Shown: in pieces, positions 1 through 9,519 of the stretch | Layout: the number at the start of each line of letters is the position of its first letter | Position numbering within the stretch: the stretch's first letter is position 1 | NCBI GenBank assembly: GCA_037044905.1 | Contig: JBAOKB010000071.1 | Span: 1-64,000, forward strand | DNA from: Hortaea werneckii | Taxonomy: Eukaryota; Ascomycota; Dothideomycetes; Mycosphaerellales; Teratosphaeriaceae | Length of the DNA: 64,000 nucleotides | Direction of reading: 5' to 3' | The notes under the pieces: generated by a model | Database searches by the model: none | The model's input: the letters and a program-made list of their open reading frames with translations, nothing else | Told to the model about the DNA's origin: nothing | Program-made: the position numbers and the translations under genes

Positions 1-182
1 CGGCTTCCCCTTTCCTTTTCTCTCTCTTTTTCCTCCCGACAATTGGAACCCTCTTGCCTCCGGCGGCCCTGGCGTCGGCGCCCTGAACGGCTTGCTCTCT
101 CTTTTACATTTCACTAACATTTCGCCCTGTACTAGCTAACCCTAACCCTCAGCCTCCTTCCTCCCTCCTGCCCTCTTCTATC
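1..182. other. Pyrimidine-rich tract left of the helicase gene
   Basis: The first 180 bases are strongly C+T-rich on the plus strand and contain a short telomeric repeat at 136-149. No gene is visible. This tract lies just beyond the stop codon of the helicase gene and may be its 3' untranslated region or subtelomeric spacer. Confidence 0.5.
136..149. repeat. Interstitial telomeric repeat, CCCTAA orientation
   Basis: CTAACCCTAACCCT is two and a third copies of the TTAGGG/CCCTAA telomere repeat used by filamentous ascomycetes. The C-rich strand is on the plus strand, as expected when the telomere lies to the left. It sits about 35 bp past the stop codon of the helicase gene. Confidence 0.7.
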
Positions 183-3100
183 TCAGCTTATATGATACAC
201 CATTCTCACCAACTCGTTCGTTTCCATCATGTTCGTCGCCCGCTTCCGGATCACCCACCTCCATAGTCGGCCCCATTCGTCCTCTTCCAACCCTCCCCCC
301 TCCCAAAATCCCAAACTCCTCTCCATCTCCCCCTCTACCCACCCCCACTCCCACTCCTTTCCCTCCCTCTCTTCCCTCCCCCACATCCTTTGGCTGATTA
401 CCGCCCCTCCTATGTCCTCCATCACTCCCTTGTATTGGCATCCTGCCCCCGCAACTCCGCTTCGCTGATATCCTGCCGTTTTACTCCCGCACGCCGCCGT
501 CTTCTCTTCCCATCTTTGACATATGCTCTGCGGCACCCAGCAGAAATTGCACCCGCTGAATCGAGCCATCTGTAGCCGCTTCATCCTCTTCTTCACTTCC
601 GCCATCCTCTCCCCTGCCTCCTTCCCGTGCCCTCTGCACTCTTCCCACCCTCGAGCCCTTTTCGCCCGTTGTATCTGCCCTTGCGCCCAGCACACCGAAC
701 ACCCTACCTTCGTCCAATCCTCTAGCCTCTTCACCATCTCGTCTCTGTCTATCTCTCTGCTAGCCCTCTCCGCTAACCTCGACCTCTTCTGCGCTTGCAC
801 TCTTTCTCCCTCTCTACTCATTCCTGTCCTCGCCTCGTTTATGCTTCGCTCCCTCTCCTCTCTCTCTCCTATACTTCTTGCCCTCTTTAGCCCTCTTCCT
901 TCCTTTGCTGCCTCTTCACACTCATCCCCAGCTTCGGCCAACCCTGACCCTGATTCTCCCTCGTCGTCAACGTTGTCCGTACCTAACTCTGAGCCTCTCG
1001 GTGTTCCATCCTCGCTACCTTGTTCCATCGGCTCTGACCCTGACCCGTCTGCTTCCTCTTGCTCCCTCCTTCTATGCTGCTGTGATGGAACGAACCCCCC
1101 TGTCCTCACTACAACCCTCGCCCTCCTTCCCGTTCTTGTTAACCCTCTACATACATCACACACTTTCTCTCCGTTCTCGCATCCGATCCTGTCCGCCCTC
1201 CCATCCATCTCCCTGTCTAACACAACCCTCCTACACTTCTCCCCTTCCAGATATTCGTGCATCCCCCTTTCCATCACGAATCCCTTCTCCAAGATTTTCC
1301 GACCCCCTACTGTGTTGTAGCCTCTCATTAAGATCGCCTCGCTTGCCTCTCCATCTCTTCCTGCCCTTCCACTTTCCTGTGCGTAATCCCTCACCAATTC
1401 CTTCACTCCCACGTGTACCACCACCCTGATGTGTGGTGCATCCACCCCCATTCCCATCGCTGTCGTCGCCGCGAACACTCTGTGCGTCCCCTTGACCAGC
1501 TGTTCCAGAATCTTCCTTTTCATTTCTTCGTCTCCGACCCTCCTGTAGTACACTGGACACCTCAGCACTTCTCCAATCTTCTTGCACTGCTCTACCCTCC
1601 GGCAGTACACTATGATCTGTCCCTCCTCGTGTTCTTCCAGTTTCTTTCTTACCAACTCCGCTACCCTCTCCTCTTCTTCTCGCCGGTCGTACTCGACCAC
1701 CTGGTAAGCGATGTTCCTCCTCGTCGTCGAGTCTCTTATCATCCGTACCGTCCTCTTCTCCAAGCCCATCGCTTCGAGCCAGCTCGACTCTTCCTTCGGT
1801 GGCAACGTTGCCGTGAGATACACCATCTGGCATCCCTTCCTGGCGAACTCCGCTAGCTCGAGCACTTTCGGCCTCCATGTCTCTGTCGAGTCCAGAACGA
1901 TGTGGCTCTCGTCGACTACTATCCTGTCTAGCTCTCCGGTAGCTAGCTTGTCGTTGATGAACCTGTTGAACGCCTTCGTTACTGCGCTCTCGGGTGTTAC
2001 TAGCACGATCCTCGCGTGCCTGGCGCTCTGGTCGGGCCATCTCCCGGCGTTGAGTCCGATCTCCTTGCATCTCCTCTCTAGATCGCTCCTTAGCGATATC
2101 AACGGCACCACTACCACCGTCACCCCTCCGACTGAGCAGAATGCCGGTAGCATGAACATCAGACTCTTGCCTCCTCCGGTCCTCATGACCATTACTACCT
2201 TCGGCTCGCCCGATACGATTGCCTTTAGCCCTTCCAGTTGTGAGCCTCTAAATGAAGCGTTCGGCCCCAGCATTTCCCTCAGACTCACGTTCAAGTCTGC
2301 CCTCCTCAACTTCGCCCACCTCTCTTCTTCTACCATCTTCCTGTATTTCTCCAGATCGATCGTCGGCTTTCCATTACCTGTCGCAGTGGACGGCCACCTG
2401 ATGAAGTGGTGCCATGACACGCTCACCTTTCTGAACGATGCCTGCTCGGACTGCGTGCTGAACGGGTTCTCTGTCGTCAAGATCCCGTAGATCAACTCTT
2501 CCATCCTTTTACTGTGTCCGGATTGCATCTGCCTATCTTCTGTTGTTACTCCTTCGTACAACCGATCGAGCTGTTTTGTCACTTCTTCCTCTGGGCAGTG
2601 TACCCTTTGGATGGCTGGGTATAGCTGCCTCCATGTCGACGGCGTTACAAAGAATCCGGCCTGGCATTTTGATAGCTCCCTCTTCATCACCCTCTTCAGC
2701 CTCTCTGTGTTCCAGAAGCCGTCTATGCTGAGTGCCTGCAGCTTGCCCTCTTTCGCTTTTCCTCCATTCCTCGGCCTGCTTCGCGCCTCCCTCCCACTGA
2801 CCATCCGATCTCCTGCCGTTCCTTCGTCATCACCTCCATCCGCCTCGCTTTCACTGCTCGGGCTTGTGCTCGATTCGCTCTCGCTTCCTGAACTGCCCTC
2901 TTCCCCGTCGCTTTCCCTTCCTCCTTCTTCGCTCCCACTCTCCTCCTCCTCCCTGACTCCGTCGACCTCGCCTTCCCATTTCTTTTCCGGCTCCGGCTCC
3001 CACAGATATTTGCTGAAGTCGAACTCGCCCCTGACTTCCCACCTGAGCATGTGCACGAACGGTTCCACTAGCCACAAATGGTACACCAACAGCTTTCCCA

Positions 3101-5285
3101 CCTCTTGCGGCAGATACCTGTGGATTATCTTCGCTTCGCCGCTCTTGCTGTAGCCTTTGTGGTAGCCCGTCACCAGCTCGACCATGCCATTGTCAACAAA
3201 AACACCCCTCTGCGCTCGCGCACTCTCTCCGTTCTCGGTCCTGATGCTGACAACTTCCGTCCCTCTGGCTGGAGCTCCCCCTGCCATGTGACACAACACT
3301 ATCAGCTCCTCCTTGAACAGAGTCACCTCCCGGAAGTACTGCTCCACCTTGGTCGTGTTCCACTTTAGCTCACTCCTGTCCCTCACTTCACTCATGTCGA
3401 TATTTTGTAGAAAGTACTTGGTTATTCGGTCCTCTCTCATGGCCCGGCTCCACAACCACTTCCTGCTCTCCACGTCTTTCCCGTCCGGCCTCCTGACTCT
3501 GCCCAAGACTTCATCGTTTCTCTCATCGTCCAAGAAGCTCCAACCCTCGGTGAGATCGCTTGGGTTGTCGAACAGTCTGTCCAGATGCAAGATCGGCAGT
3601 TCCTCCTCTTGCTGTAAGAACATCAACCGCTTCGTGAGCCTCCCCAGACACCTTTCCCACAGCGAGTGTAGTGCATCTCTGAGATCTCCCATGCTGAAGC
3701 TGATCTTGTCGATGGCGACCTGTTGGCATCTGTTCATCCAAGTGACCCGTGCCCCGGCTTTCTCCGTGAACCTGATCCTCATTCCAAAAGTCTTCATGTG
3801 CAAGACCCTGTCCATCGGGCTCGCTGGTCCCCCGTATTCCTGAAGACACAACAGCCTGGGCACCATATCGTGCACCCCTTCTACAATGCTGACCGCTTCT
3901 TTTCTCGCCTCACTCTCACCTATCCCGGCTCCGATCAGCCGGTCGATGTCGTCTTGCCTCTGCTTGTAAGCCATGAACACCACCAGAGCCTTACAGACCG
4001 TGACGATGGCCGCCAGCTTCGGCGTGAAGTTGAACACGCTTACCCATCCTGCGTCTTCGGTGTCCAAGCCGAGAACTGCCAATGCGGACAGAAAGCCGCT
4101 TTGGAACTCGTCGTCTAGCAGCTCCTGGTCGAGCATGCTGGCCCAGAAAAGAACGATGGACCATTGTAACTCGTCTTCGCAGACCTTTCTGGCTCCCTTG
4201 TCTAGAGCGGCGGTCTCTCGTCTGGCGAGACTTTGCATTGCTCCCAGCCTCCTCGCTTGCCCATCCGTCAACGTGTAGTCTGGCTTGTTCTCCCATGTCT
4301 GACTCCTCCAAAGATATCTCAGCATTGATACCCAGACCCTGGAGTATTTCTTCTTCGTACTGGCCTCGTGTTTGCTGTAGAATGGAGTCTCGTTGTTCGC
4401 GGCCCCGGTTTCCTTCCTGTTCACGTAGTGAAGAGCGGACCTTGGGATCGTCCGCGGACTGCTGACGTCCATGGCCTTCTTGATCACCCTGCCGGTCGCT
4501 CTGCAAGCTCTCTCGATCGCCTCCTCTTCTTCATCCACGCTCTCTATCCCCCGCTCGTCCGCCTCAAGCTTTGGCGCCGCACTTAGACTAGCCCGTAGCT
4601 CTTCTTTCTCAAACCCAGCCAGATGGTGAGCCCAGCTGGTGTGTTCCAGCCATGGATCCATTTCAGACCTGACATTGCTGACGTTCACCTTCCTGTGATG
4701 GTGCGCCTCCCGCAGCTTCCTCTTGAGTCCATCGGCTACCTCATCTGTCAACTTCTGCGCCCTGTCCTCGGGCTCGCAGCCATGACCGCCTCCTAGCATC
4801 CGTGGCGCTGGCGGTAGCACTTTAAAGAGCTTAGTCCACTGCGCATACTTGAAGAATCTCTGACAGCAGTGACCTTCCGTGAACGGCTGGTTTGCGGCGG
4901 GTCGACTCCTCAAACTCCCTCGACCTCCTCTGCTTTTGGCGCTGTTCCAGCCGTGTTCCTTTCTACAGTGCGCCTCGATCCCCTTTTTACTCTCCCTCAG
5001 CAACCCGCACGCTTTGCACTGTGAGCATTGCTCGATGACCGGGCCGAGCTCCTGGATCGCTTCCTGTTCGGCGGCGGGGTACACGACGTCTTCTGACCTA
5101 TAAGCGACGTGGTCGAGTTTTTCCACTTGTTCGATTATTCCTTTCCTAGTGCTCACTGTTAGCGTCTGGTGACTTTGGCTGAGATGCGCCTTGATTTGGT
5201 CTGGAACCACTGCAAACTTGCAATCTCTACAAACGATGATTTGAAAATTCTGGAAGTGTACGAACAGACTCTCAAAAGCGTCCAT
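183..5285 (-). CDS. Telomere-linked RecQ-type helicase with OrsD/DUF3505-like N-terminus
   Basis: A single uninterrupted 1700-aa frame. The N-terminus carries a CRDC..HLSQSH zinc-finger-like motif (about residues 18-40) and a second segment with CKAC, HCRKEH and CQRF, typical of the fungal OrsD/DUF3505 family. A central region (about 640-940) has ARGTE, HKGYS and GHSKR..ELIY motifs that resemble a tyrosine-recombinase core; this is inference. The helicase core is complete: RTGGGKS (motif I, about residue 1037), DESH (II, 1125), TATLPP (III, 1159), IVYCRR (IV), MGMGVDAP (V) and ESGRAGRDG (VI, about 1307). Two C-terminal Cys-rich modules (GCSVCW, GCNFCW) follow. An acidic Ser/Glu linker lies near 800-860. 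All helicase motifs are intact, so it is probably functional. Similar subtelomeric RecQ genes (TLH) occur in other fungi and are thought to act in telomere recombination. Confidence 0.88.
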   Translation of the reverse strand: MDAFESLFVHFQNFQIIVCRDCKFAVVPDQIKAHLSQSHQTLTVSTRKGIIEQVEKLDHVAYRSEDVVYPAAEQEAIQELGPVIEQCSQCKACGLLRESKKGIEAHCRKEHGWNSAKSRGGRGSLRSRPAANQPFTEGHCCQRFFKYAQWTKLFKVLPPAPRMLGGGHGCEPEDRAQKLTDEVADGLKRKLREAHHHRKVNVSNVRSEMDPWLEHTSWAHHLAGFEKEELRASLSAAPKLEADERGIESVDEEEEAIERACRATGRVIKKAMDVSSPRTIPRSALHYVNRKETGAANNETPFYSKHEASTKKKYSRVWVSMLRYLWRSQTWENKPDYTLTDGQARRLGAMQSLARRETAALDKGARKVCEDELQWSIVLFWASMLDQELLDDEFQSGFLSALAVLGLDTEDAGWVSVFNFTPKLAAIVTVCKALVVFMAYKQRQDDIDRLIGAGIGESEARKEAVSIVEGVHDMVPRLLCLQEYGGPASPMDRVLHMKTFGMRIRFTEKAGARVTWMNRCQQVAIDKISFSMGDLRDALHSLWERCLGRLTKRLMFLQQEEELPILHLDRLFDNPSDLTEGWSFLDDERNDEVLGRVRRPDGKDVESRKWLWSRAMREDRITKYFLQNIDMSEVRDRSELKWNTTKVEQYFREVTLFKEELIVLCHMAGGAPARGTEVVSIRTENGESARAQRGVFVDNGMVELVTGYHKGYSKSGEAKIIHRYLPQEVGKLLVYHLWLVEPFVHMLRWEVRGEFDFSKYLWEPEPEKKWEGEVDGVREEEESGSEEGGRESDGEEGSSGSESESSTSPSSESEADGGDDEGTAGDRMVSGREARSRPRNGGKAKEGKLQALSIDGFWNTERLKRVMKRELSKCQAGFFVTPSTWRQLYPAIQRVHCPEEEVTKQLDRLYEGVTTEDRQMQSGHSKRMEELIYGILTTENPFSTQSEQASFRKVSVSWHHFIRWPSTATGNGKPTIDLEKYRKMVEEERWAKLRRADLNVSLREMLGPNASFRGSQLEGLKAIVSGEPKVVMVMRTGGGKSLMFMLPAFCSVGGVTVVVVPLISLRSDLERRCKEIGLNAGRWPDQSARHARIVLVTPESAVTKAFNRFINDKLATGELDRIVVDESHIVLDSTETWRPKVLELAEFARKGCQMVYLTATLPPKEESSWLEAMGLEKRTVRMIRDSTTRRNIAYQVVEYDRREEEERVAELVRKKLEEHEEGQIIVYCRRVEQCKKIGEVLRCPVYYRRVGDEEMKRKILEQLVKGTHRVFAATTAMGMGVDAPHIRVVVHVGVKELVRDYAQESGRAGRDGEASEAILMRGYNTVGGRKILEKGFVMERGMHEYLEGEKCRRVVLDREMDGRADRIGCENGEKVCDVCRGLTRTGRRARVVVRTGGFVPSQQHRRREQEEADGSGSEPMEQGSEDGTPRGSELGTDNVDDEGESGSGLAEAGDECEEAAKEGRGLKRARSIGEREERERSINEARTGMSREGERVQAQKRSRLAERASREIDRDEMVKRLEDWTKVGCSVCWAQGQIQRAKRARGWEECRGHGKEAGERMAEVKKRMKRLQMARFSGCNFCWVPQSICQRWEEKTAACGSKTAGYQRSGVAGAGCQYKGVMEDIGGAVISQRMWGREEREGKEWEWGWVEGEMERSLGFWEGGGLEEDEWGRLWRWVIRKRATNMMETNELVRMVYHIS

Positions 5286-5576
5286 GGTGTATTAGCTGTC
5301 GAGCAACGTGTCTGTCCTGATGTTTCGGTCGGCGGCCTCGCCTGGGCTCAGCTGCACCGACCCCTGTCACAGAATTTTCGCGATCCCTGTCGCGATGGCG
5401 CGGTCACACATGATGGGGTTGAACGTTAGCTACATGCTACAAGAGTCGGTGGTCTTGCTGGGTGCTTTTCTGCACCTTTGTTGGTGTATTTCTATCTACC
5501 CTACCTCTTCGCGAGCGTCCAGCCTGCGCTTCCGGCGGTCCCTCAATTCCAGCCGAACCGCCGTTACGCCCGCCGA

Positions 5577-5588
5577 CCCTAACCCTAA
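5577..5588. repeat. Interstitial telomeric repeat upstream of the helicase gene
   Basis: CCCTAACCCTAA is two exact telomere units, in the same orientation as the copy at 136-149. It lies 292 bp upstream of the helicase start codon, so the gene is bracketed by same-direction telomeric repeats. Confidence 0.7.
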
Positions 5589-5849
5589 GCCTTTGCGAGC
5601 GGAACTTCACACAGAATGTCGGGATTTTCGAACCGCGATAACAATTCACCACGCGGGTCTCCCGCTCCGATGTTGAAAACTCACGAGTAAAGTGCCTACG
5701 GATTGGAAACTCACCGAGTTTGAAACGATTCCGACCGGTACTTTTCATTCCTTCTGCCCCCGGTTTTTCATGGAATCTGCCCCCTCCGGCGAATTCGGTG
5801 GCCCGTGCCCCCCACGCATTATCATGGAATCCGCCCCGGATTCTTTGAA

Positions 5850-6075
5850 GGATTGAGGGTAGGCTTACTAAAACTCTAGTATAAAAGCTATATAGGTTAC
5901 TATAAGTAGAGTAAGTATTTCTTACTCTACTAACTTACGTAACCTTAGTACTCTATTCCTTATAGATTAAGGCACTCTATAAATATCTTCTTCTAGCGCT
6001 CGTTATTTCTATCTAATTATAAGTATACTTCGTTTTACATGTTCGTAATATGTAGGTAGAAAACTAGTAGACTCT
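5850..6075. repeat. TA-rich, RIP-like tract
   Basis: A run of about 225 bp dominated by TA, TTA and AGTA words (for example CTAGTATAAAAGC, TAGGTTACTATAAG). Such composition is typical of fungal repeats mutated by repeat-induced point mutation, but no recognisable element remains. It ends at the stop codon of the neighbouring transporter gene. Confidence 0.4.
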
Positions 6076-6084
6076 CTACCTTCC

Positions 6085-8025
6085 TTATGTCTCCTCTACT
6101 ATGTCCACCGCCTCCTTCGCATCCCTCTCCCTAACAATCTCTACTAGCGACTCCTTTACGCCTCGTACATAGTCCTTGTTTGTAGAGTCCTTTACGACCC
6201 TAAACACCGACGGCCTCGCACCCTCCCGATCCGCAAACAGTAGATCTACAGCCTCGAGCGGCATGCCCGACGTCTCGAGGAAGCAAAAGTACACTAGCGG
6301 CACAGTAACGAAGTTGAAGATGGCGAAGACGATGTACGTCTTGTATTGGATGTTGGTGATCATCGGCGGCGTGATTTCGACGACGAGAAAGGTGAAGAGC
6401 CACTGCGCGATGACGGCGATGGCGGTGCCGCGGGAGCGGAGTTTAAGCGGGATTAGTTCGGGCGGGTAGATCCACATGTTGGACTGCCAGCCGAGGGTGA
6501 AGAAGGTTTGGAAGAGGTATAGCATGACCTACGGCGGCATCCTCGTTAGCCGAGGTGGCTTGCTGTAAGGGTTGGGGTGTAGGGAATGCTTACCACGGCC
6601 GCTATTCCAAGCCCTTTCGTGCCGATACCGACGAAGACGGCGGACAGCGCCATGCACATGCCCATGCCGGTGGAGCCGATAATGAACAATTTGCGCCGCC
6701 CGACGGTGTCGACGAGGAACCATGGGGCTATACTGCTGAGGAGATACCACAATTGCAGGCCGCCGGAGACCAGGAGCGCTTCGTAGCGCGTCAAGCCAAC
6801 TGGAAGATGCGTCAGCTTATGCATCACAACGAAGCACTGCTTCTTTCGACAGAGCTGCGTGAGTACTCACTGGAGTTCTGGAAGATGTACGGGCCGAGCG
6901 AGCCCATGACGTTCACTCCACTCATCTGCTGGAAGAAGTTCGCACAGAAAGCGATAGTGACCCTCGTGAAGCCACTGACGCCTCCGTCGCGGAAAACATC
7001 TGACCAGCTGCCCGCCTCGTGCTGTTCGACCGCGATCGCATAACGGATTTCCTTGAGCTCAGTGTCGATATGGGGATGCGATGGCTCGTTCCCTCGGAGG
7101 GCGGCGAGATTGTAGGCGGCTCGCTCGTGTTGCTCTTTGCTCGAAAGGTATCTGATGATTTTAGTAGGTGTTCAACCACTCAATTCTGTTCTTTGGCGTA
7201 CCTTGGCGATTCAGGGAGGAAGGGCATGAAAGTACAGGTTATCAACGCAAGGCAGATTTGAAAGGCCTGCGACTTGTCAGTCGGTGGATTCCTAATGTGC
7301 GAGATTGATCGTACGCATGGAAAGCGCCAGGCGATGGAGGTGTTGTAGGAGCTCATGCCGTAGTCAAGCCTGTCAAGCCGGAGGGTGTCAGTATCTAATC
7401 GGCGAGATGGGGATTTCGTGCTTACCAATTAGCAATAACAAGTCCAACGATGAGATTGCTCAGCTGCATGGCCATCATGCGTCCACGAGACTTGGGCATA
7501 GCGCATTCGGCGAGCCAGATCGGGATGACCGTCGTCTGGATAGGGGGTGAGTCAAGATTCGCAGAGCAGACAGGAAGCAAATTACCATGATACCAAGGCC
7601 AAATCCAGCAACGATACGACCGACAATGAACTGGGCAACGCCATAGGAGCTCGACTGAATTGTAGCGCCCACGATGAGCACGATGGCGCCCACGATGTTG
7701 TTGACCTTGCGACCGTATTTGTCGCCCAGATAGAAGGTGAAGGCGGCACCAAATACGGCACCAATCTCGTAACTCGATATCAGGAATGCCAAGAGTGCGG
7801 CGTCGGGATTGCCGAATTGATTGAGGAAAACGGGCGAGGTTGAAAGGCCGCCCATGAAACCTGGAGGTCGAAGGAGACAACATCAGCATGAGGGCGACCA
7901 GCGTCTCCCGACTAGGACGTACCGAGATCGTAGCCGAACAGCATGAAGCCAACGCTGCAGCATGCGGTGACCGCATAAACGAGGCTCTGGCCCTTGAGCC
8001 AGAGGAAGGTGGGCTGGCTCGCCAT
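6085..8025 (-). CDS. MFS sugar transporter (hexose/lactose-permease type)
   Basis: Start at MASQPTFLWLKG (8025) with a first membrane segment ending LFGYDLG. Exons deduced by frame: 8025-7923, 7860-7586, 7535-7426, 7369-7315 and further exons down to the stop at 6085. Family signatures are in order: LGDKYGRK and GRIVAGFGLGI (loop 2-3), PIWLAECA..SRGRM (loop 4-5), PESPRYL (cytoplasmic loop), FCANFFQQMSGVN (TM7), DTVGRRKL (loop 8-9), and YPPELIPLKLRSRG then CFLETSGMPLEAVDLLF at the end. These make a complete 12-segment plasma-membrane sugar:H+ symporter of the expected roughly 500 aa. The substrate cannot be told from sequence alone. The gene ends against a TA-rich tract but its own frame looks intact. 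Confidence 0.85.
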
Positions 8026-8673
8026 GCTAGAAGATGCTGAGGATAGCAGAACGAGTGTCGAAGGGTTGCCTGAGAGGAAAGCCAGGAGATCAAGCGTGGG
8101 CAAGCAGCGAAGATATGCGATGAGGAAGTACGGCCAAACCTTGTCACCCAAAGCAAGGGAAAGCGACATACTTGCCACCACGTGGAGCGGGTGGGTAAAT
8201 AGCCGCACGCATCGTTCCCCGGACACGGAACATGATAGCTGTGTCAGATCAAGCTTCGAGGAGTAGTATGGTGGTGACGATGTAAATGAGTGGCAATGTC
8301 AGACGGGTAGGCCCTAAGCGGAAGGTCGTACAGCTCTTGAGGGTGATAAACGGGCAGTAGTGCTGTAGGTTTTGAGGGGTTCCCACATGGACTCGGCCAT
8401 GCATTTTCCACGGGGATCCGGGGAAAGCCGCGTGTGCTAGAGCGTATGGAACTTCAACAAGAGAGCGACGAACGAGGTGCTCAATTGTAATCTCCGACAA
8501 GTCAGGCCGCTTGGAGAAGGTCGAAAGATGTTGAAGTATCTCAAATGCCGTTGCATTCCGGCTAATAATTCTGCGTCAATCTGAAAGTCCAATCCGGAAC
8601 GCGGCAAGGTAGTGAAAGCAAAAGGGACATAAAATCCCTCTTCTTTGCGGAGAACCTCCGCTTTGAATCAGTG

Positions 8674-8674
8674 G

Positions 8675-8718
<44 letters not shown>
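8674..8718. repeat. (CT)n microsatellite
   Basis: About twenty CT dinucleotides in a near-perfect run ending in TTTTAA, on the promoter side of the upstream transporter gene. Simple repeat; no coding content. Confidence 0.9.
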
Positions 8719-8723
<5 letters not shown>

Positions 8724-8902
8724 TACGCTACGCCGCGAAGAAGCGTCCAAATCATAGGAAGGTATTCTATAGAGGCAATAAACAACGCGATCGATAGCAT
8801 GGCGCATCGTCTTTAGGAGTTGATCGCATGTGGCGGACAGAGAACGTAGTATTAAAGTTGAGGGTCGAATGCCATTTCATGTCGCTTTTGCCTTCAAAAA
8901 CA

Positions 8903-8913
8903 CCCTAACCCTA
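8903..8913. repeat. Third interstitial telomeric repeat
   Basis: CCCTAACCCTA, nearly two telomere units, in the same orientation as the copies at 136 and 5577. It lies between the transporter gene and the decayed OrsD-like gene. Confidence 0.6.
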
Positions 8914-9519
8914 GTGAGCGGAGGCTTCGCATCGACCCAAGCTTGCCAAGCTCGTTCTACCCAGCAAGCCTGCAGAAGCCGATCGACCGGCGACGCAACT
9001 CCCAGTCCGCGGGCACAGTCACTTGTTATTGCTCGTGGGTGTGGCCTTGATTTCGCTTTCTCCTCGCCTGCTCGACTTGCATGATCAAGCTTCCACTCTT
9101 CATCTCCAACGTGCTCTTCTTAACCCTCGTGTGCCACATCCTTTTGACGTATCGTTCACCGCCTTTCTCTGCACCGCAGTTGGTTTTGAGATGCACGCAC
9201 GACTTGCCGTCCGTCCTATTCATCCAGCGTGAGCAAGCCCTAGGCCGGAACCGCCTTACACATCTTCTTGTGCGCGACAGACTTGGCACTGCGAGCAGCG
9301 TACGTCTTCCCCGACATGCACCATTTACTAGGATCTGCTGCTTTCCTAACGTGCGGACAGGGGTATTGTCGCCTTAGATCGATAGCGGCGCTTCGTCGTT
9401 AGCTTTGGTGGCGAGCTGCCTGGCACGCTGGAACTTCCTGTCCGTCGCCAACATTACAAAAGCCTTGCATTCGAAGCCATCCATCTCCTCACCTGTCGAG
9501 CGAGCGATACTTCGACTAG

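Larger units (their letters stand above)
5286..6084. other. Spacer between helicase and sugar transporter genes
   Basis: No gene seen. It holds a telomeric repeat at 5577-5588, two near-identical short motifs TCATGGAATCYGCCCC at 5768-5783 and 5823-5838, and a TA-rich tract from about 5850 to 6075 that contrasts sharply with the GC-rich surroundings. Confidence 0.6.
8026..9519. other. Intergenic region with microsatellite and telomeric repeat
   Basis: No convincing gene. It contains the CT microsatellite at about 8674-8718 and the third CCCTAA telomeric repeat at 8903-8913. Short frames on both strands carry no recognisable motif. Confidence 0.5.

Noticed and set aside
523..1320. 265-codon plus-strand frame and similar plus frames across 200-4600
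   Set aside because: They lie antisense to the intact helicase gene, whose protein has clear family motifs; their Ser/Leu/Pro-rich translations are what reverse reading of Glu/Arg/Gly codons gives.
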